NCBI RefSeq assembly: GCF_000568405.1
Contig: NZ_ARZY01000012.1
Span: 47,126-111,125, forward strand
DNA length: 64,000 nucleotides
From: Catenovulum agarivorans DS-2
Lineage (GTDB): Bacteria > Pseudomonadota > Gammaproteobacteria > Enterobacterales > Alteromonadaceae
Reading direction: 5' to 3'
Shown one piece after another: positions 48,721 through 59,542 of the stretch. The translations under genes and the position numbers were made by a program. How positions within the stretch are numbered: the first letter of the stretch is position 1; every line of letters begins with the position of its first letter. Under the pieces are notes generated by a model, which was not told the origin of the DNA, ran no database searches, and was given only the letters and a program-made list of their open reading frames with translations.

Positions 48721-48747
48721 TTGAATAAAAGCCATGTTCAAGCAAAT

Positions 48748-48774
48748 AAAAATGGAGGCTCTGCCTCCATTTTT
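48748..48774. terminator. Bidirectional terminator between PstS-like gene and hslU
   Basis: An 11-base stem (AAAATGGAGGC / GCCTCCATTTT) with loop TCT, with A's on the left and T's on the right, so it works in both directions between convergent genes. Confidence 0.88.
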
Positions 48775-48794
48775 AATTTCGCCATCAATATGGC

Positions 48795-50126
48795 TTATAA
48801 AATGAAGCGAGATAAATCTTCGTCTTCAATAACATCACTTAAGTATTTATTGACGTAAGCTGCATCTACCACAAGTTTTTCACCATCTTTTTCACTGGCA
48901 TCAAATGAAATTTCTTCCATAAGTTTTTCCATTACCGTGTGCAAACGGCGTGCGCCGATGTTTTCTGTGCGTTCATTCACTTGCCATGCTGCTTCAGCAA
49001 TGCGTTTAATACCATCATCGGTAAAATCAACCGTTACACCTTCAGTAGCCAACAATGCACTGTATTGTTCAGTTAACGATGCGTTGGTATCCGTTAAAAT
49101 AGACACAAAATCTTCGGTTGTTAATGCTGATAACTCAACTCGGATTGGTAAACGCCCTTGCAACTCTGGAATTAAATCAGACGGTTTAGCCATTTGGAAT
49201 GCACCAGATGCGATAAATAAAATGTGGTCGGTTTTAACCATACCGTGTTTGGTCGACACAGTTGAGCCTTCAACTAACGGCAACAAATCACGCTGGACCC
49301 CTTCGCGCGAAACATCAGGGCCGCTGCTTTCACCACGCTTACAGATCTTATCTATCTCATCAATAAAGACGATACCATTTTGCTCAACAGCATTAATCGC
49401 TTGTTCTTTTAAATCATCTTGATTAACCATGCGAGCTGCTTCTTCCTCAACAAGCAACTTATACGCTTCTTTCACTTTTAGTTTACGTGTTTTCGACGTA
49501 GAACCAGATAAATTCTGAAACATGCTTTGTAATTGGTTAGTCATATCTTCCATACCAGGTGGAGCCATAATTTCTACACCAACCTGAGGCGCCGCAACTT
49601 CAATTTCAATCTCTTTGTCGTCGAGTTGCTTTTCGCGTAATTTTTTGCGAAATACTTGGCGAGTAGAGCTATCCGTTTCAGGCTCAGCATCTTCACCAAA
49701 TGGTGTTTTAGCCCGCGGTAATAGTGCGTCTAAAATACGTTCTTCAGCGGCTTCTTCTGCTCTGTGTTTTACTTTTTGTGTCGCTTGCTCACGCGTCATT
49801 TTAACCGAGATATCCGCTAAATCACGAATAATGGTCTCGACTTCTTTACCAACATAACCCACTTCGGTGAATTTAGTCGCTTCTACTTTAATAAACGGAG
49901 CATTGGCCAATTTTGCCAATCTGCGGGCTATTTCAGTTTTACCTACACCTGTAGGACCAATCATCAAAATATTCTTTGGTGTAACTTCTTGGCGTAACTC
50001 TTCATTTAATTGCATACGACGCCAGCGATTTCTGAGCGCAATCGCAACTGCTTTTTTTGCACCTTGCTGACCAATAATATGGCGGTTTAATTCGTGAACA
50101 ATTTCTCTAGGGGTCATTTGCGACAT
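48795..50126 (-). CDS. hslU: ATPase subunit of the HslUV protease
   Basis: 443 residues, usual length. The AAA+ unfoldase has Walker [10 protein letters not shown], Walker [11 protein letters not shown], the intermediate domain (about 110-240), and the C-terminal DLSRFIL tail that docks into HslV. The pore motif GYVGKEVE is present. It feeds unfolded substrates to HslV. It starts nine bases after hslV, as in most gammaproteobacteria, and converges on the PstS-like gene at a shared terminator. Confidence 0.97.
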   Translation of the reverse strand: MSQMTPREIVHELNRHIIGQQGAKKAVAIALRNRWRRMQLNEELRQEVTPKNILMIGPTGVGKTEIARRLAKLANAPFIKVEATKFTEVGYVGKEVETIIRDLADISVKMTREQATQKVKHRAEEAAEERILDALLPRAKTPFGEDAEPETDSSTRQVFRKKLREKQLDDKEIEIEVAAPQVGVEIMAPPGMEDMTNQLQSMFQNLSGSTSKTRKLKVKEAYKLLVEEEAARMVNQDDLKEQAINAVEQNGIVFIDEIDKICKRGESSGPDVSREGVQRDLLPLVEGSTVSTKHGMVKTDHILFIASGAFQMAKPSDLIPELQGRLPIRVELSALTTEDFVSILTDTNASLTEQYSALLATEGVTVDFTDDGIKRIAEAAWQVNERTENIGARRLHTVMEKLMEEISFDASEKDGEKLVVDAAYVNKYLSDVIEDEDLSRFIL

Positions 50127-50135
50127 GTCACACTC

Positions 50136-50666
50136 CTACTCTTTTGCGTCTAATTCTTCAATGGTTTGGCTGTGGTTGGTGTAAACACAAATGTCCCCGG
50201 CCAACTTCAAACTTTTTTCAACAATATCTTTGGCAGATAACTCAGTGTTTTCTAACAAGGCTGTTGCCGCGGCTTGCGCATATGGCCCACCTGAGCCTAT
50301 CGCTATTAGGTCATGCTCTGGTTGAATAACATCACCGTTGCCCGTAATAATTAACGAAGCTTCTTCATCAGCAACTGCCAGTAAGGCTTCTAATCGGCGC
50401 AATGCTCTGTCTGTTCGCCAGTCTTTTGCAAGTTCTACAGCGGCACGAGTTAAATGGCCTTGATGAATCTCAAGCTTACTTTCAAAACGTTCAAATAAGG
50501 TAAATGCATCTGCAGTACCACCAGCAAAACCCGCCAAAACCTTGTTGTGATACAAACGGCGTACTTTGCGTGCATTACCTTTCATCACTGTATTACCAAG
50601 TGACACCTGGCCATCACCACCAATAACCACTTTGCCTGCGCGACGAACCGATACAATCGTTGTCAT
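50136..50666 (-). CDS. hslV: Peptidase subunit of the HslUV protease
   Basis: 176 residues, usual length. After removal of Met1, Thr2 (MTTIVSVRR) becomes the catalytic nucleophile. The GGDGQVSLG and [18 protein letters not shown] blocks are typical. It forms the dodecameric core of HslUV. The order ftsN-hslV-hslU is the E. coli one. Heat-shock control is common in the family; I did not identify a convincing sigma-32 promoter in the 138-base gap upstream. Confidence 0.97.
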   Translation of the reverse strand: MTTIVSVRRAGKVVIGGDGQVSLGNTVMKGNARKVRRLYHNKVLAGFAGGTADAFTLFERFESKLEIHQGHLTRAAVELAKDWRTDRALRRLEALLAVADEEASLIITGNGDVIQPEHDLIAIGSGGPYAQAAATALLENTELSAKDIVEKSLKLAGDICVYTNHSQTIEELDAKE

Positions 50667-50706
50667 ATTCTTTCCTCTGTTTCAGCTTTACCTCAAACCG
50701 CTACAA

Positions 50707-50739
50707 CAAAAAGAGGCCGTTAGCTGTAAAGCCACGGCC
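50707..50739 (-). terminator. Probable terminator of ftsN
   Basis: On the minus strand, GGCCGT / ACGGCC with an extra inner GCT/AGC pairing, followed by CTCTTTTT. It lies 66 bases past the ftsN stop and before hslV. Confidence 0.6.
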
Positions 50740-50804
50740 AAAACCAAAATAAAGTTTGAGGAGTTAATGTCTTTGATTGTTAAATGGGGGAGATTTTTGG
50801 CAAA

Positions 50805-51371
50805 TCAAGTCCAATACCAAATTTGGCAACTATTGATCTTAATATCTTGTAGTCTGTGCCTATCGGCTTCGGCATCACGTTTGGTATTGTATGGGCCTAA
50901 CACCACTCGATACCAAACGCCATTATTGCCTTCGGTTCGTTTAATAATAGATTCCAACCCAGCAAATGCGATTTGCGCTTTCATCACATTGGCTTGCTGT
51001 TCACTTCTAAACGAACCACATTGCATTTGATAAGGTCTTTTAGGGCCGTCTTCACGCTCTGGAACATCAACCTCTACTTCTTTGTTTTCAAGCTCTTTAA
51101 CGTATTCCCACTTTTCTTCGGGAATTTTCGGCAAAGGTTTAGGTTTGGCTTGTTTAGGCTGGGTATTTTGCACTGGCTCAGCTGAGTCTGGTGCTCGGTC
51201 TTTTATCGACCATAAAAAATAACCAAACCCAGCAAGTATACCAATGACTAAGAATACAAAAATAAATGCTTTTGGTTTTTTTGACGGAGCTGGCGGTGGA
51301 GGCGGCGCTGATTTAGCCCCTCTTTTAGCTCTACTCGCTGGTTTACCTTTTTTTACGTAGTCGCGTGCCAT
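50805..51371 (-). CDS. ftsN: Cell division protein FtsN
   Basis: 188 residues. A basic cytoplasmic N-terminus (MARDYVKKGK) with a Pro stretch, one membrane segment (about 34-53), a Pro/Lys-rich periplasmic linker, and a C-terminal SPOR domain (about 112-188, starting YQMQCGSFRSEQQA) that binds denuded peptidoglycan at the septum. It is somewhat shorter than E. coli FtsN (319) because of a short linker. The position between priA and hslV matches the conserved order and supports the name. Confidence 0.88.
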   Translation of the reverse strand: MARDYVKKGKPASRAKRGAKSAPPPPPAPSKKPKAFIFVFLVIGILAGFGYFLWSIKDRAPDSAEPVQNTQPKQAKPKPLPKIPEEKWEYVKELENKEVEVDVPEREDGPKRPYQMQCGSFRSEQQANVMKAQIAFAGLESIIKRTEGNNGVWYRVVLGPYNTKRDAEADRHRLQDIKINSCQIWYWT

Positions 51372-51520
51372 AATGCTTGATTGGTTATTGCTGATAAATT
51401 TTGCTTACGAGTATAAAGGCCATTTAATTTAGTTAAAACCGTTATAAGCGTAACTGCATGAAAATTTTATTTGCTTGGTTAAATTAGCTGCGATTCCAGC
51501 GCAATATGTAAGTAGCAAAC

Positions 51521-51603
51521 AAGCCCAGCTAAAGCATGATTTTTATCGAGCATTTTTATTGCTTATAGAACAAATAAAAGCAACAAAAAATGTCGAAAGG
51601 ATT
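51521..51603. repeat. Dispersed repeat, uninterrupted copy
   Basis: 51521-51564 matches 25258-25280 joined to 25367-25390, and 51587-51603 matches 25641-25657. In the 25 kb copy these blocks are separated by the 103-base inverted-repeat element and other sequence. Both copies lie just past the 3' end of a minus-strand gene. The rest of the 51372-51601 spacer shows nothing else. Confidence 0.55.
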
Positions 51604-53779
51604 AGCCATTCAAATCAAGTGGGTCAACATCAAATAACCAACGTACTTTTTGCGCAAAGTCGTTCTGTTCAAGCGATGCTGTTAATTGGTTCATCGCAGC
51701 ATTTAACATACTGCGCTGTTTGGCACTAAAAATAATGATTTGCCGATATTTACCAGCGCGTTTTTCTTGCGGAGCTGGCATATTAGCAAACACCTCAACA
51801 CCTTGATAATGCTGACATATATACTGGTTAAACAAGCTATCAACTTGTTGCGAAACCTGCTCAACAACCTGTTGATTTTGTGCTTCCATTCGTAAGATAC
51901 ACCAGTACTGATATGGAGGAAGTTGGCTGTCTTCACGCTCTTTTAATAATAATTGCGCTAGTTCTGTATAACCTTTTTCAATCAAAGTATTAAGGTAATT
52001 GTGATTTGGGAAATGAGTTTGCACCACCACCTGACCCGTTTTTTCAGCGCGCCCTGCTCTGCCTGCAACTTGAACTAATAACTGCGCCATTTTTTCTGCT
52101 GCTCTAAAATCTGTGCTGTACAAGGCATTGTCTAAATTAACGATCACAGTTAACGTCAATTGAGGGAAATGGTGCCCTTTGGCTAACATCTGAGTGCCAA
52201 TCAATAACTTATGTTCACCTGCTTGGATTGCGTTTAGTTTATTTTCTAGTTCGCCTTTGCGCCGAACACTATCTCTATCGATCCTTACCGGATTGGCTTC
52301 TGGAAAACGCTGTTGCATCCACTCTTCTAATTGCTCAGTGCCAATACCCCAATCAACAATTTGGCTAGAACCACATTCAGCGCATTGAGCAGGAGGTCTA
52401 GCATAATACCCACAATGATGACAGTTAACTAGTTGGGTATTTCTGTGGTACGTCAAATGCTTATCACAGCGCGGGCATTCAGCCACCCAACCGCATTCAT
52501 GGCAAATAAGAGCTGGTGAATAACCGCGGCGATTTAAAAATACTAATACCTGCTGGCCTGCCGCTAAATGTTTTTCTATCAACTCAACAACACCAAAAGC
52601 TAATCCAACCTGTAAAGGCTGATGTTTGATGTCGAGTAACTGAGGTTTAGGCGGCAATTTTGCAGTCGCGCGTTTGGTTAAATGCAGCCAATTGAATTTA
52701 CCCGCTTTAGCATTTGCAAGTGACTCTAACGACGGGGTTGCACTACCCAAAACAATCGGGCAATTTTGATCAGCAGCTCGTTTTATTGCGACATCTCGGG
52801 CATTATATCTTAGCCCATCCTGTTGTTTATATGACGCATCGTGCTCTTCATCTAACACTATCAATCCTAGCTCTGCTGCTGGCACCATCACAGCAGAGCG
52901 GGTGCCAATAATGATGCGACTTATGCCTAACCAAGCTTTTAACCAAGCATTATGTCGTTCACTATCGTTAAGCTCTGAATGCAACACTGACATTTGGCAA
53001 TGAAACCTTTGCTGAAAACGCTGCAAGGTTTGTGGAGTTAAGCCAATTTCTGGAACCAATATTAATACTTGCTTATTTTGCGCTAAAGCTTCGGCCATTA
53101 AGCGCATATATACTTCCGTTTTTCCACTGCCCGTTACGCCTTGCACCAAGTGCACAGCAAAATTCTCATTGGCTTGAATATTGTCTATAACCTGCTGTTG
53201 CTCAGAGGTAAGTTCAAATTCACTTGGTTGGATTTCAACTTGCTTGTTTTTTAAAAAGTCGCTGTTTTGCTCTATTAGTTGTTTATCTGCCAGCTGATTA
53301 ATCTGGGCAAGCGAAAAGCCATCTTCTTTTAACAAACTTTGTGCGGTTGGCCCAAGTTTCTTGAGTAAATGAAACAATGCTTGTTGTTTGTAAGCCCTTC
53401 CAGCTGGCGGTTTTGCACCATCAACTACTTGCCAGATTGGCTCTGCAAGCAATTGCGTCGGTGCACCATTTTTGAGTTTTTTCGGCAATAAATTAACGTA
53501 AACTTCACCGGGTGGACACAAATAATATTGCTGTAACCAAGCTAGCGTTTTTAACATCTGCTGCGAATAGATTGGCGCTTCATCGAGTACCTGGTGTATC
53601 GGCTTGATTTTATCAGCCGGATAGGCTGACTGCTCAACAATCTTAACCACTAACCCAATCAGTTTTTGTCGACCAAAAGTAACTTCAACTCGGCAACCTG
53701 GATGACACGCCTGCGTTTCTGGCAAACGATAATCAAATAGTCGACGCAAAGGTAAAGCTAAAGCAACTTGAACAAACAA
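51602..53779 (-). CDS. priA: Primosomal protein N', replication restart helicase
   Basis: 725 residues, full length. The N-terminal DNA-binding domain starts VALALPLRRLFDYRLP. The helicase core has Walker A GVTGSGKTE and the DEEH box (LDEEHDASYK). A zinc-binding insertion carries eight Cys in four pairs (CHEC, CPRC, CHHC, CAEC). The helicase C-terminal motifs GTQMLAKGHHFP and VAGRAGRAEK follow. It reloads the replisome at stalled forks. It is divergent from rpmE, as in E. coli. Confidence 0.97.
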   Translation of the reverse strand: MFVQVALALPLRRLFDYRLPETQACHPGCRVEVTFGRQKLIGLVVKIVEQSAYPADKIKPIHQVLDEAPIYSQQMLKTLAWLQQYYLCPPGEVYVNLLPKKLKNGAPTQLLAEPIWQVVDGAKPPAGRAYKQQALFHLLKKLGPTAQSLLKEDGFSLAQINQLADKQLIEQNSDFLKNKQVEIQPSEFELTSEQQQVIDNIQANENFAVHLVQGVTGSGKTEVYMRLMAEALAQNKQVLILVPEIGLTPQTLQRFQQRFHCQMSVLHSELNDSERHNAWLKAWLGISRIIIGTRSAVMVPAAELGLIVLDEEHDASYKQQDGLRYNARDVAIKRAADQNCPIVLGSATPSLESLANAKAGKFNWLHLTKRATAKLPPKPQLLDIKHQPLQVGLAFGVVELIEKHLAAGQQVLVFLNRRGYSPALICHECGWVAECPRCDKHLTYHRNTQLVNCHHCGYYARPPAQCAECGSSQIVDWGIGTEQLEEWMQQRFPEANPVRIDRDSVRRKGELENKLNAIQAGEHKLLIGTQMLAKGHHFPQLTLTVIVNLDNALYSTDFRAAEKMAQLLVQVAGRAGRAEKTGQVVVQTHFPNHNYLNTLIEKGYTELAQLLLKEREDSQLPPYQYWCILRMEAQNQQVVEQVSQQVDSLFNQYICQHYQGVEVFANMPAPQEKRAGKYRQIIIFSAKQRSMLNAAMNQLTASLEQNDFAQKVRWLFDVDPLDLNG

Positions 53780-54028
53780 AATAAGCCCTCTATCAACTTG
53801 GTTAAACGAGCAAAAAGTTGATGCACTTTATACAGCAATCATAGGTTTGAATGAAAGGTAAATTTTAATCGAGAAATCATTGTTTTTAGGCTACCTATGG
53901 TATAAAATCCGCCGCCATTATAGCTGAAGGCTTTAATCGCCTTTATTTTATTTAGTCGCGTGTGGTGCTGTGCAAGTTAATGTTTAATTTGGCATAGTGG
54001 CTATACGGCCCAATTTGAGGTAATCCAA

Positions 54029-54244
54029 ATGAAACCAGGTATCCACCCAGAGTACCAAGAAATCACCGCAACTTGTTCTTGTGGTAACACAATCAAAACT
54101 CGTTCAACTGTAGGTAAAGACTTATACTTGGACGTATGTTCAGAATGTCACCCATTCTATACTGGTAAGCAACGTATCGTTGATACTGGTGGTCGTGTTG
54201 ACCGCTTCAAGAAACGTTTTGGTGCGCTTAGCTCTAAGAAGTAA
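54029..54244 (+). CDS. rpmE: Ribosomal protein bL31 (zinc-binding form)
   Basis: 71 residues. Cys16, Cys18, Cys37 and Cys40 form the zinc site that marks the primary (C+) type; the zinc-free paralogue is not in the window. It begins MKPGIHPEY, typical of the family. GAGGT lies before the start ATG. It is transcribed alone with a strong terminator 38 bases after the stop. Confidence 0.97.
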   Translation: MKPGIHPEYQEITATCSCGNTIKTRSTVGKDLYLDVCSECHPFYTGKQRIVDTGGRVDRFKKRFGALSSKK

Positions 54245-54281
54245 GCAAAACTATTACAGTTTCCATCAATTTTTGATGCCT

Positions 54282-54307
54282 AAAACCTCGCTTCTGCGAG
54301 GTTTTTT
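54282..54307 (+). terminator. Terminator of rpmE
   Basis: A perfect stem AAAACCTCGC / GCGAGGTTTT, loop TTCT, running into TTTTTT. The remaining spacer to 54524 shows no further feature. Confidence 0.9.
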
Positions 54308-54524
54308 GTTTTTACCATCCAGCAAAATAACAATCTATAGCTATATACTTAGAACAAAATATTCAATAACAAGTTCTACTAACTACTTGCTATATCTGAT
54401 TAAATTAGATGTTATGTTTGCATCATCTCAGCCAATCTCAAAATCAATAACTATACTTCAAAGTTGAAGTTAGCTTGACACTACGCCTGTGTAATCTGCC
54501 TTTGCGAAATATGTGGTAATTTAA

Positions 54525-56750
54525 GTGATAGACATCGTTAAAAAAACTGTTGAAAGTAAACAAGCCGCCCCTGATGATCAAAGTAAGTTTGGTACCTTTG
54601 GTGGGGTATTTACCCCCTGTGTGCTGACTATACTCGGCGTAATTATGTTTTTACGCTTTGGCGAAGTTGTTGGTCAATCTGGTATTTGGTATGCCTTGGT
54701 TATTATATTAGCGGCCAAATCAATTACCCTTTTAACGGCTTTTTCATTGTCGGCCATTGCGACAAATGTTCGAATGAAAGGCGGTGGAGCATACTTTTTA
54801 ATTAGCCGTAGTTTAGGTGCCGAGTTTGGTGCTGTTATTGGTGTGGTGTTCTTTTTAGCGCAAGCTGTTTCGGTTGCCATGTATGTAATAGGTTTTACTG
54901 AAGCGTTTAAAGATACCTTTCCCAACACTGGGTTATCTAGTTTTCAAATTGCGAGTATCGTTAACTTAATTACCTTTGTTTGTGTTTACATAGGTGCCGG
55001 TTGGACGATAAAAGTACAGTACGGTATTTTTGCGCTGTTGTTGCTTGCGGTTGGTTCATTTTTTATCGGTGCAATTGATGATCTATCTTGGGCCAACTTT
55101 GCCACCAATGTTCAGCCTGGTTTTAGAGAAAGCGACAACTTATTTACCATGTTTGCGCTATTTTTTCCGGCGGTAACCGGCATAATGGCTGGCGCGAATA
55201 TGTCTGGCGATCTAAAAAATCCAAGCAAGTCGATTCCATCTGGCACACTTTGGGCGATATTTTTTACCGCAATCATTTATATCTTAATGGGATTTTTATT
55301 AGCCGGTAGCCGCAGCCAAGACCAACTACTGGGCAATGCGATGATAGTTAAAGAAGTTTCTGTCTCTGGAGCGCTGATCGTCGGTGGCGTTTTTGCTGCA
55401 ACATTGTCGTCCGCACTGGCTAGTATGATGGGCGCACCAAGAATACTCCAAGCATTTGCGCGCGATAATATTGTGCCCTCATTCCGCTTTTTTGCTGTTG
55501 GTTCAGGCAAAACCGATGAACCGAAACGCGCAACCATTTTAACTTTTGTAGTGGCTCAGTTAGGGATTATGCTGGGCGATTTAAACGCCATTGCCCCAAT
55601 TATCAGTATGTTTTTTATGATCACCTACGGCACACTCAATTTGGCCTGCTTCTATGAAGGTTGGGTTGGCAATCCATCGTATCGCCCAAGATTTCGGTTT
55701 GCCCATTGGTCTATTTCTTTGTTAGGTGCTGCAAGCTGCGTGTTAGTGATGTTTTTAATGAACCCACTATGGGCGGTAATCTCCATTATTATTATGGTTG
55801 CATTATATTGGTTAATTAGCTCACAAGAAGTATTGAGTAGATGGGGCGACTTAAAAAGTGGCCGTGCATATGAAGCAGCACGCAAAGCGCTATTAACGCT
55901 TGAAAAACAAAGTTACCACCCCAAAAATTGGCGACCTTCTATTTTAGTTTTAAGTGGCTCACCCACAAGCCGCCCTCATTTGGCAGAATACGGCCAATGG
56001 TTAGCGTCTGGGCAAGGTATAGTATCCATTGCACAAATTATCCCATCAGCTGGAAATCATACCATTGAGCGCCGCCAAGAAGCTGAAAACCGCATTCGTA
56101 AGTTTATTCGCGAAGAAGGACTACAAGCATTTCCTGTAGTTGTATCTGATGATGGCATTAGTTCAGGGTTGAAAACGATTCTTCAAGCACATGGGTTGGG
56201 TGCATTTAAACCCAATACCGTAATGATGGGAACAACCACCAACAAAGAGCGTTGGCAGGAATACTGCGACACTATCCGCATTGCTGCACGCAAACAACGC
56301 AGTATTCTGTTATGCGACTGTGTGGAGGAGCGCCAGTCATGGGAGCCCCCTCAAGGTCGAATCGACATTTTATGGAAAGGTGAAAAACATGGTGCTCTAA
56401 TGCTGTTATTAGGCCACTTACTTAAACGCAACCCAGAGTGGCGCACTAGACAACTTAGAATTTTAGCCACCTTGCCAATGGGTCGCCCTGCTGACAAGTA
56501 CCAAAAAGGCATTGAAGATTTACTTAACATCGCGCGTATTGATGCCAGTGTTCATGTATTTTCTGGTGACAATGACGATGTCATAATCGCCAAACGAACA
56601 GGCAATACGGCACTATTATTTATGCCATTTGAGCCACCAACGACACAAGAGGAAGAAGTAGCTTTCTACGACAAAGTGACCATGGCAACACGTATCACAG
56701 CCGATGTTATTTTGGTTTATAGTGCTGGTGGGGTTTGTTTCGAGGCATAG
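54525..56750 (+). CDS. Cation-chloride cotransporter-like permease (APC superfamily)
   Basis: 741 residues. About 12 membrane helices (about 28-440) begin with the family's GGVFTPCVLTILGVIMFLRFG (quoted in part) and include MKGGGAYFLISRSLG and FPAVTGIMAGANMSGDLKNPS, as in SLC12/Na-K-Cl cotransporters. A cytosolic C-terminal domain of about 290 residues resembles the SLC12 C-terminal domain (WRPSILVLSGSP; HGALMLLLGHLLKR). It probably moves chloride with a cation or an amino acid. The start is GTG at 54525, directly after an in-frame TAA; the ribosome-binding site is poor. Confidence 0.85.
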   Translation: MIDIVKKTVESKQAAPDDQSKFGTFGGVFTPCVLTILGVIMFLRFGEVVGQSGIWYALVIILAAKSITLLTAFSLSAIATNVRMKGGGAYFLISRSLGAEFGAVIGVVFFLAQAVSVAMYVIGFTEAFKDTFPNTGLSSFQIASIVNLITFVCVYIGAGWTIKVQYGIFALLLLAVGSFFIGAIDDLSWANFATNVQPGFRESDNLFTMFALFFPAVTGIMAGANMSGDLKNPSKSIPSGTLWAIFFTAIIYILMGFLLAGSRSQDQLLGNAMIVKEVSVSGALIVGGVFAATLSSALASMMGAPRILQAFARDNIVPSFRFFAVGSGKTDEPKRATILTFVVAQLGIMLGDLNAIAPIISMFFMITYGTLNLACFYEGWVGNPSYRPRFRFAHWSISLLGAASCVLVMFLMNPLWAVISIIIMVALYWLISSQEVLSRWGDLKSGRAYEAARKALLTLEKQSYHPKNWRPSILVLSGSPTSRPHLAEYGQWLASGQGIVSIAQIIPSAGNHTIERRQEAENRIRKFIREEGLQAFPVVVSDDGISSGLKTILQAHGLGAFKPNTVMMGTTTNKERWQEYCDTIRIAARKQRSILLCDCVEERQSWEPPQGRIDILWKGEKHGALMLLLGHLLKRNPEWRTRQLRILATLPMGRPADKYQKGIEDLLNIARIDASVHVFSGDNDDVIIAKRTGNTALLFMPFEPPTTQEEEVAFYDKVTMATRITADVILVYSAGGVCFEA

Positions 56751-56759
56751 CCGCTTGGT

Positions 56760-57122
56760 TTATAATCGCTCTAAAATAACTGTCGCAACAGCATAATTTT
56801 TTTCATCTGAAATAGATAAGTGGCAGCTAACTTGACCAGCAATTTCCAAAGCTTTGCCAGTTAAACTCAATTTTGGCGCTCCAAGGTCATTGTTGCTAAT
56901 AACAAAGTCTTGAAAAGTAACACCTTGGGCGATGCCTGTACCTAATGCTTTAGCCGCGGCTTCTTTTGCAGCCCAGCGTTTGGCTAAAAATCGATAGGCT
57001 TGTTTGTGGGTGGTAAACAGAACAAACTCATCTTTAGTTAAAACACGCCGTGCAATCGCATTGATATTAGCCGTATCAAAACGGCTAATTTCAACTATGT
57101 CTGTGCCTAAACCAACTATCAC
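56760..57122 (-). CDS. acpS: Holo-[acyl-carrier-protein] synthase
   Basis: 120 residues. It transfers phosphopantetheine from CoA to acyl carrier protein. The metal-binding [12 protein letters not shown] and the [19 protein letters not shown] block are present. It starts nine bases after pdxJ and is the last gene of the lepA-lepB-rnc-era-recO-pdxJ-acpS cluster, in the E. coli order. Its 3' end faces that of the cotransporter-like gene, nine bases away. Confidence 0.96.
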   Translation of the reverse strand: MIVGLGTDIVEISRFDTANINAIARRVLTKDEFVLFTTHKQAYRFLAKRWAAKEAAAKALGTGIAQGVTFQDFVISNNDLGAPKLSLTGKALEIAGQVSCHLSISDEKNYAVATVILERL

Positions 57123-57131
57123 AATGCTTAC

Positions 57132-57863
57132 CTAGAGTCTTGCTTCAACCATAAGTTGGCGCATATCGCGTATGGCTTTTTCTAAGCCATCAATAGCTGC
57201 ACGCGCAATAATTGCGTGGCCTATGTTCAATTCAATCATTTGTGGAATTTCCGCAATAGGTTTAACGTTGTGATAATTTAAACCATGGCCTGCATTTACT
57301 TTTAAGCCGATAGAATCAGCAAAAGCAGCCGCTTCTTTAATCCGTGCAAGCTCAGCTTCGCGCTCTGCTTCGGTTTCAGCATCTGCGTAACCGCCCGTGT
57401 GAATTTCAATATATGGTGCACCTGTGCGTTTTGCCGCTTCAATTTGGGCTTTATCCGCATCAATAAACAAAGATACCTGGGTGCCATTCGCTGCTATGCG
57501 GTCTACCGCTGAGGTTATTTTCTTTTCTTGCCCCGCTACGTCTAGGCCACCTTCGGTGGTTAGCTCTTCGCGCTTTTCCGGTACTAAACAACAAAACGCA
57601 GGGTTGATTTGTTGGGCAATACCAATCATTTCTTCGGTAACCGCCATTTCCAAGTTCAAGCGCGTTGTGACTGTTTTTGCTAAAATCTCAACATCACGAT
57701 CTTGAATATGGCGGCGGTCTTCCCGTAAATGTACGGTAATACCATGGGCACCAGCATGCTCGGCAACTGCGGCGGCATGCACAGGATCAGGAAAATCAGT
57801 GCCACGTGCTTGGCGAATGGTTGCGATATGGTCAATATTAACGCCTAATAAAACTTCTTTCAT
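57132..57863 (-). CDS. pdxJ: Pyridoxine 5'-phosphate synthase
   Basis: 243 residues from the ATG at 57863, the same length as E. coli PdxJ; upstream in-frame TTG codons add an unlikely 12 residues. It makes pyridoxine phosphate from aminoacetone phosphate and deoxyxylulose phosphate. Typical blocks are [27 protein letters not shown], and [12 protein letters not shown] near the end. It is in a cluster with recO upstream (42-base gap). Confidence 0.97.
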   Translation of the reverse strand: MKEVLLGVNIDHIATIRQARGTDFPDPVHAAAVAEHAGAHGITVHLREDRRHIQDRDVEILAKTVTTRLNLEMAVTEEMIGIAQQINPAFCCLVPEKREELTTEGGLDVAGQEKKITSAVDRIAANGTQVSLFIDADKAQIEAAKRTGAPYIEIHTGGYADAETEAEREAELARIKEAAAFADSIGLKVNAGHGLNYHNVKPIAEIPQMIELNIGHAIIARAAIDGLEKAIRDMRQLMVEARL

Positions 57864-57905
57864 TGTGTTCTCTTTGTCTGTAATTAATTGAGCAATCAAG
57901 CGCAG

Positions 57906-58634
57906 CTAAAGTTTAGGCTGACTGAATAATGCTCTACTTTTTAACTTTTTATGCCCTAAAAGATGATCAAGCCAACAACGCATAAACTGTTTTATCGCTC
58001 GAAGTTCACCTTTTTCTGCAAATTGTTTGGCTGCAATTTTTTCGATTAAATTGCCTGATAAACACATATTTGATGGGCTGTTAGTTTGTTTTAACCAACC
58101 TGATTCAGGTGCAAAACAATATGTTTTTGATGGTTCAATTCTAGAATGATCATCCGCGGTATGCAAAAAATCTGGCATTACACCCAACTCTGCAATTAAA
58201 TCAAGCTCTAAACATCGCAATAAAATTTCTAGTTCATTGGTATTTTCACCAGAGTTGTCTTGCTGGCACTTATATATGGCGGCGATAGTATTGCGGTATA
58301 AATAAAAAAAAGACGAGTCCACTTCAGCTTTGGGCAGTAGATAACTAAGCAGTTCATTCACATACATAGCGCTAAATAAATAGTGCCCTTGTAACCCATC
58401 AAAACTTTGCTCAAGCTCATAACCTTTTACAAAAAACAGGTCGTTTTGTCCGGGAGTTAATGTCAACAAGTACAAATTAAACAGGCCCATAGCAGGGCCT
58501 GACTTTGGTTTGCGAAAAAATACACTCACTCTTCCATGTTCAGCACTGATAAAGTCGCCTATGTAAGAATTTTCGCGGTATGGCTTGCAATGCAGCAGCA
58601 TCGCCTGCTGCAGGTTAGTTGAAGTCATCTCCAT
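57906..58634 (-). CDS. recO: DNA repair protein RecO
   Basis: 242 residues. An N-terminal OB fold (about 8-85, with [13 protein letters not shown] and [12 protein letters not shown]) is followed by a helical domain with a few Cys. It helps load RecA with RecR and RecF. It starts inside the end of era (20-base overlap). A second ATG two codons in is also possible; the choice is not decided by the ribosome-binding site. Confidence 0.94.
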   Translation of the reverse strand: MEMTSTNLQQAMLLHCKPYRENSYIGDFISAEHGRVSVFFRKPKSGPAMGLFNLYLLTLTPGQNDLFFVKGYELEQSFDGLQGHYLFSAMYVNELLSYLLPKAEVDSSFFYLYRNTIAAIYKCQQDNSGENTNELEILLRCLELDLIAELGVMPDFLHTADDHSRIEPSKTYCFAPESGWLKQTNSPSNMCLSGNLIEKIAAKQFAEKGELRAIKQFMRCWLDHLLGHKKLKSRALFSQPKL

Positions 58635-59529
58635 AACCTAAGCTACGCAAAGCTCTATCGTCATCAGCCCAACCTGATTTAACTTTTACGAATAACTCTA
58701 AATAGACTTTGCAACCTAACATTCTTTCAGCATCTAAGCGCGCATCACGGCCAATGGTTTTAATTTTTTCGCCACCTTTACCAATAACAATACGCTTTTG
58801 AGCTTCACGACTAACTAAAATTGCCGCGTGAACTTTTAGTACACCGTTTGTTTGCGTTTGCCAACGTTCAATTTCTACAGCTGTATCGTAAGGCAGTTCA
58901 TCGCCTGTGTTGCGCATAACTTTTTCACGAATTAACTCGCTCAGCATAAAGCGTGATGAGCGGTCGGTGAAATAATCTTCAGGGAAATAATGCTCGCACG
59001 GCTGTAGGCTAGATTTAACCAATTTTTCCACTGTATCTATATGCTCACCTTTAGTCGCCGACACTGGAATGATATCTTTAAAGTCGTGTTGCTCGGCTAA
59101 AAATTGCAAATGAGGCAACAAGCTTGCTTTGTCTTTAACATTGTCGACTTTATTAATCAGCAACACACAAGGCGCACCCGATTGTTTAATGCGCTTTAAC
59201 ACAAGCTCATCATCTTCTTGCCAATGCGTGCCTTCCACCATAAACAAAATTAACGCAACATCAGCCAAAGAACTGTGGGCAGCACGGTTCATTAATCGGT
59301 TAATCGCACGTTTTTCATCTGAGTGCAAACCTGGTGTATCAATATAAACCGTTTGATGTTTACCTTCAGTATGAATACCCAATACGCGATGTCGCGTCGT
59401 TTGTGGTTTTTTTGAAGTTATACTAACTTTTTGCCCAACAATACGGTTAATCAAGGTTGATTTACCAACGTTTGGACGACCAACTATGGCAACAAAACCA
59501 CAGTAAGTATCTAAATTATCAAGTGTCAT
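58615..59529 (-). CDS. era: GTPase Era
   Basis: 304 residues. The GTPase domain has G1 [10 protein letters not shown]3 DTPGLHS and G4 NKVD. The C-terminal KH domain with [19 protein letters not shown] binds the 3' end of 16S rRNA during assembly of the small subunit. It follows rnc by 13 bases and is overlapped by recO, the standard arrangement in gammaproteobacteria. Confidence 0.97.
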   Translation of the reverse strand: MTLDNLDTYCGFVAIVGRPNVGKSTLINRIVGQKVSITSKKPQTTRHRVLGIHTEGKHQTVYIDTPGLHSDEKRAINRLMNRAAHSSLADVALILFMVEGTHWQEDDELVLKRIKQSGAPCVLLINKVDNVKDKASLLPHLQFLAEQHDFKDIIPVSATKGEHIDTVEKLVKSSLQPCEHYFPEDYFTDRSSRFMLSELIREKVMRNTGDELPYDTAVEIERWQTQTNGVLKVHAAILVSREAQKRIVIGKGGEKIKTIGRDARLDAERMLGCKVYLELFVKVKSGWADDDRALRSLGYGDDFN

Positions 59530-59542
59530 AATGTATCAACAA

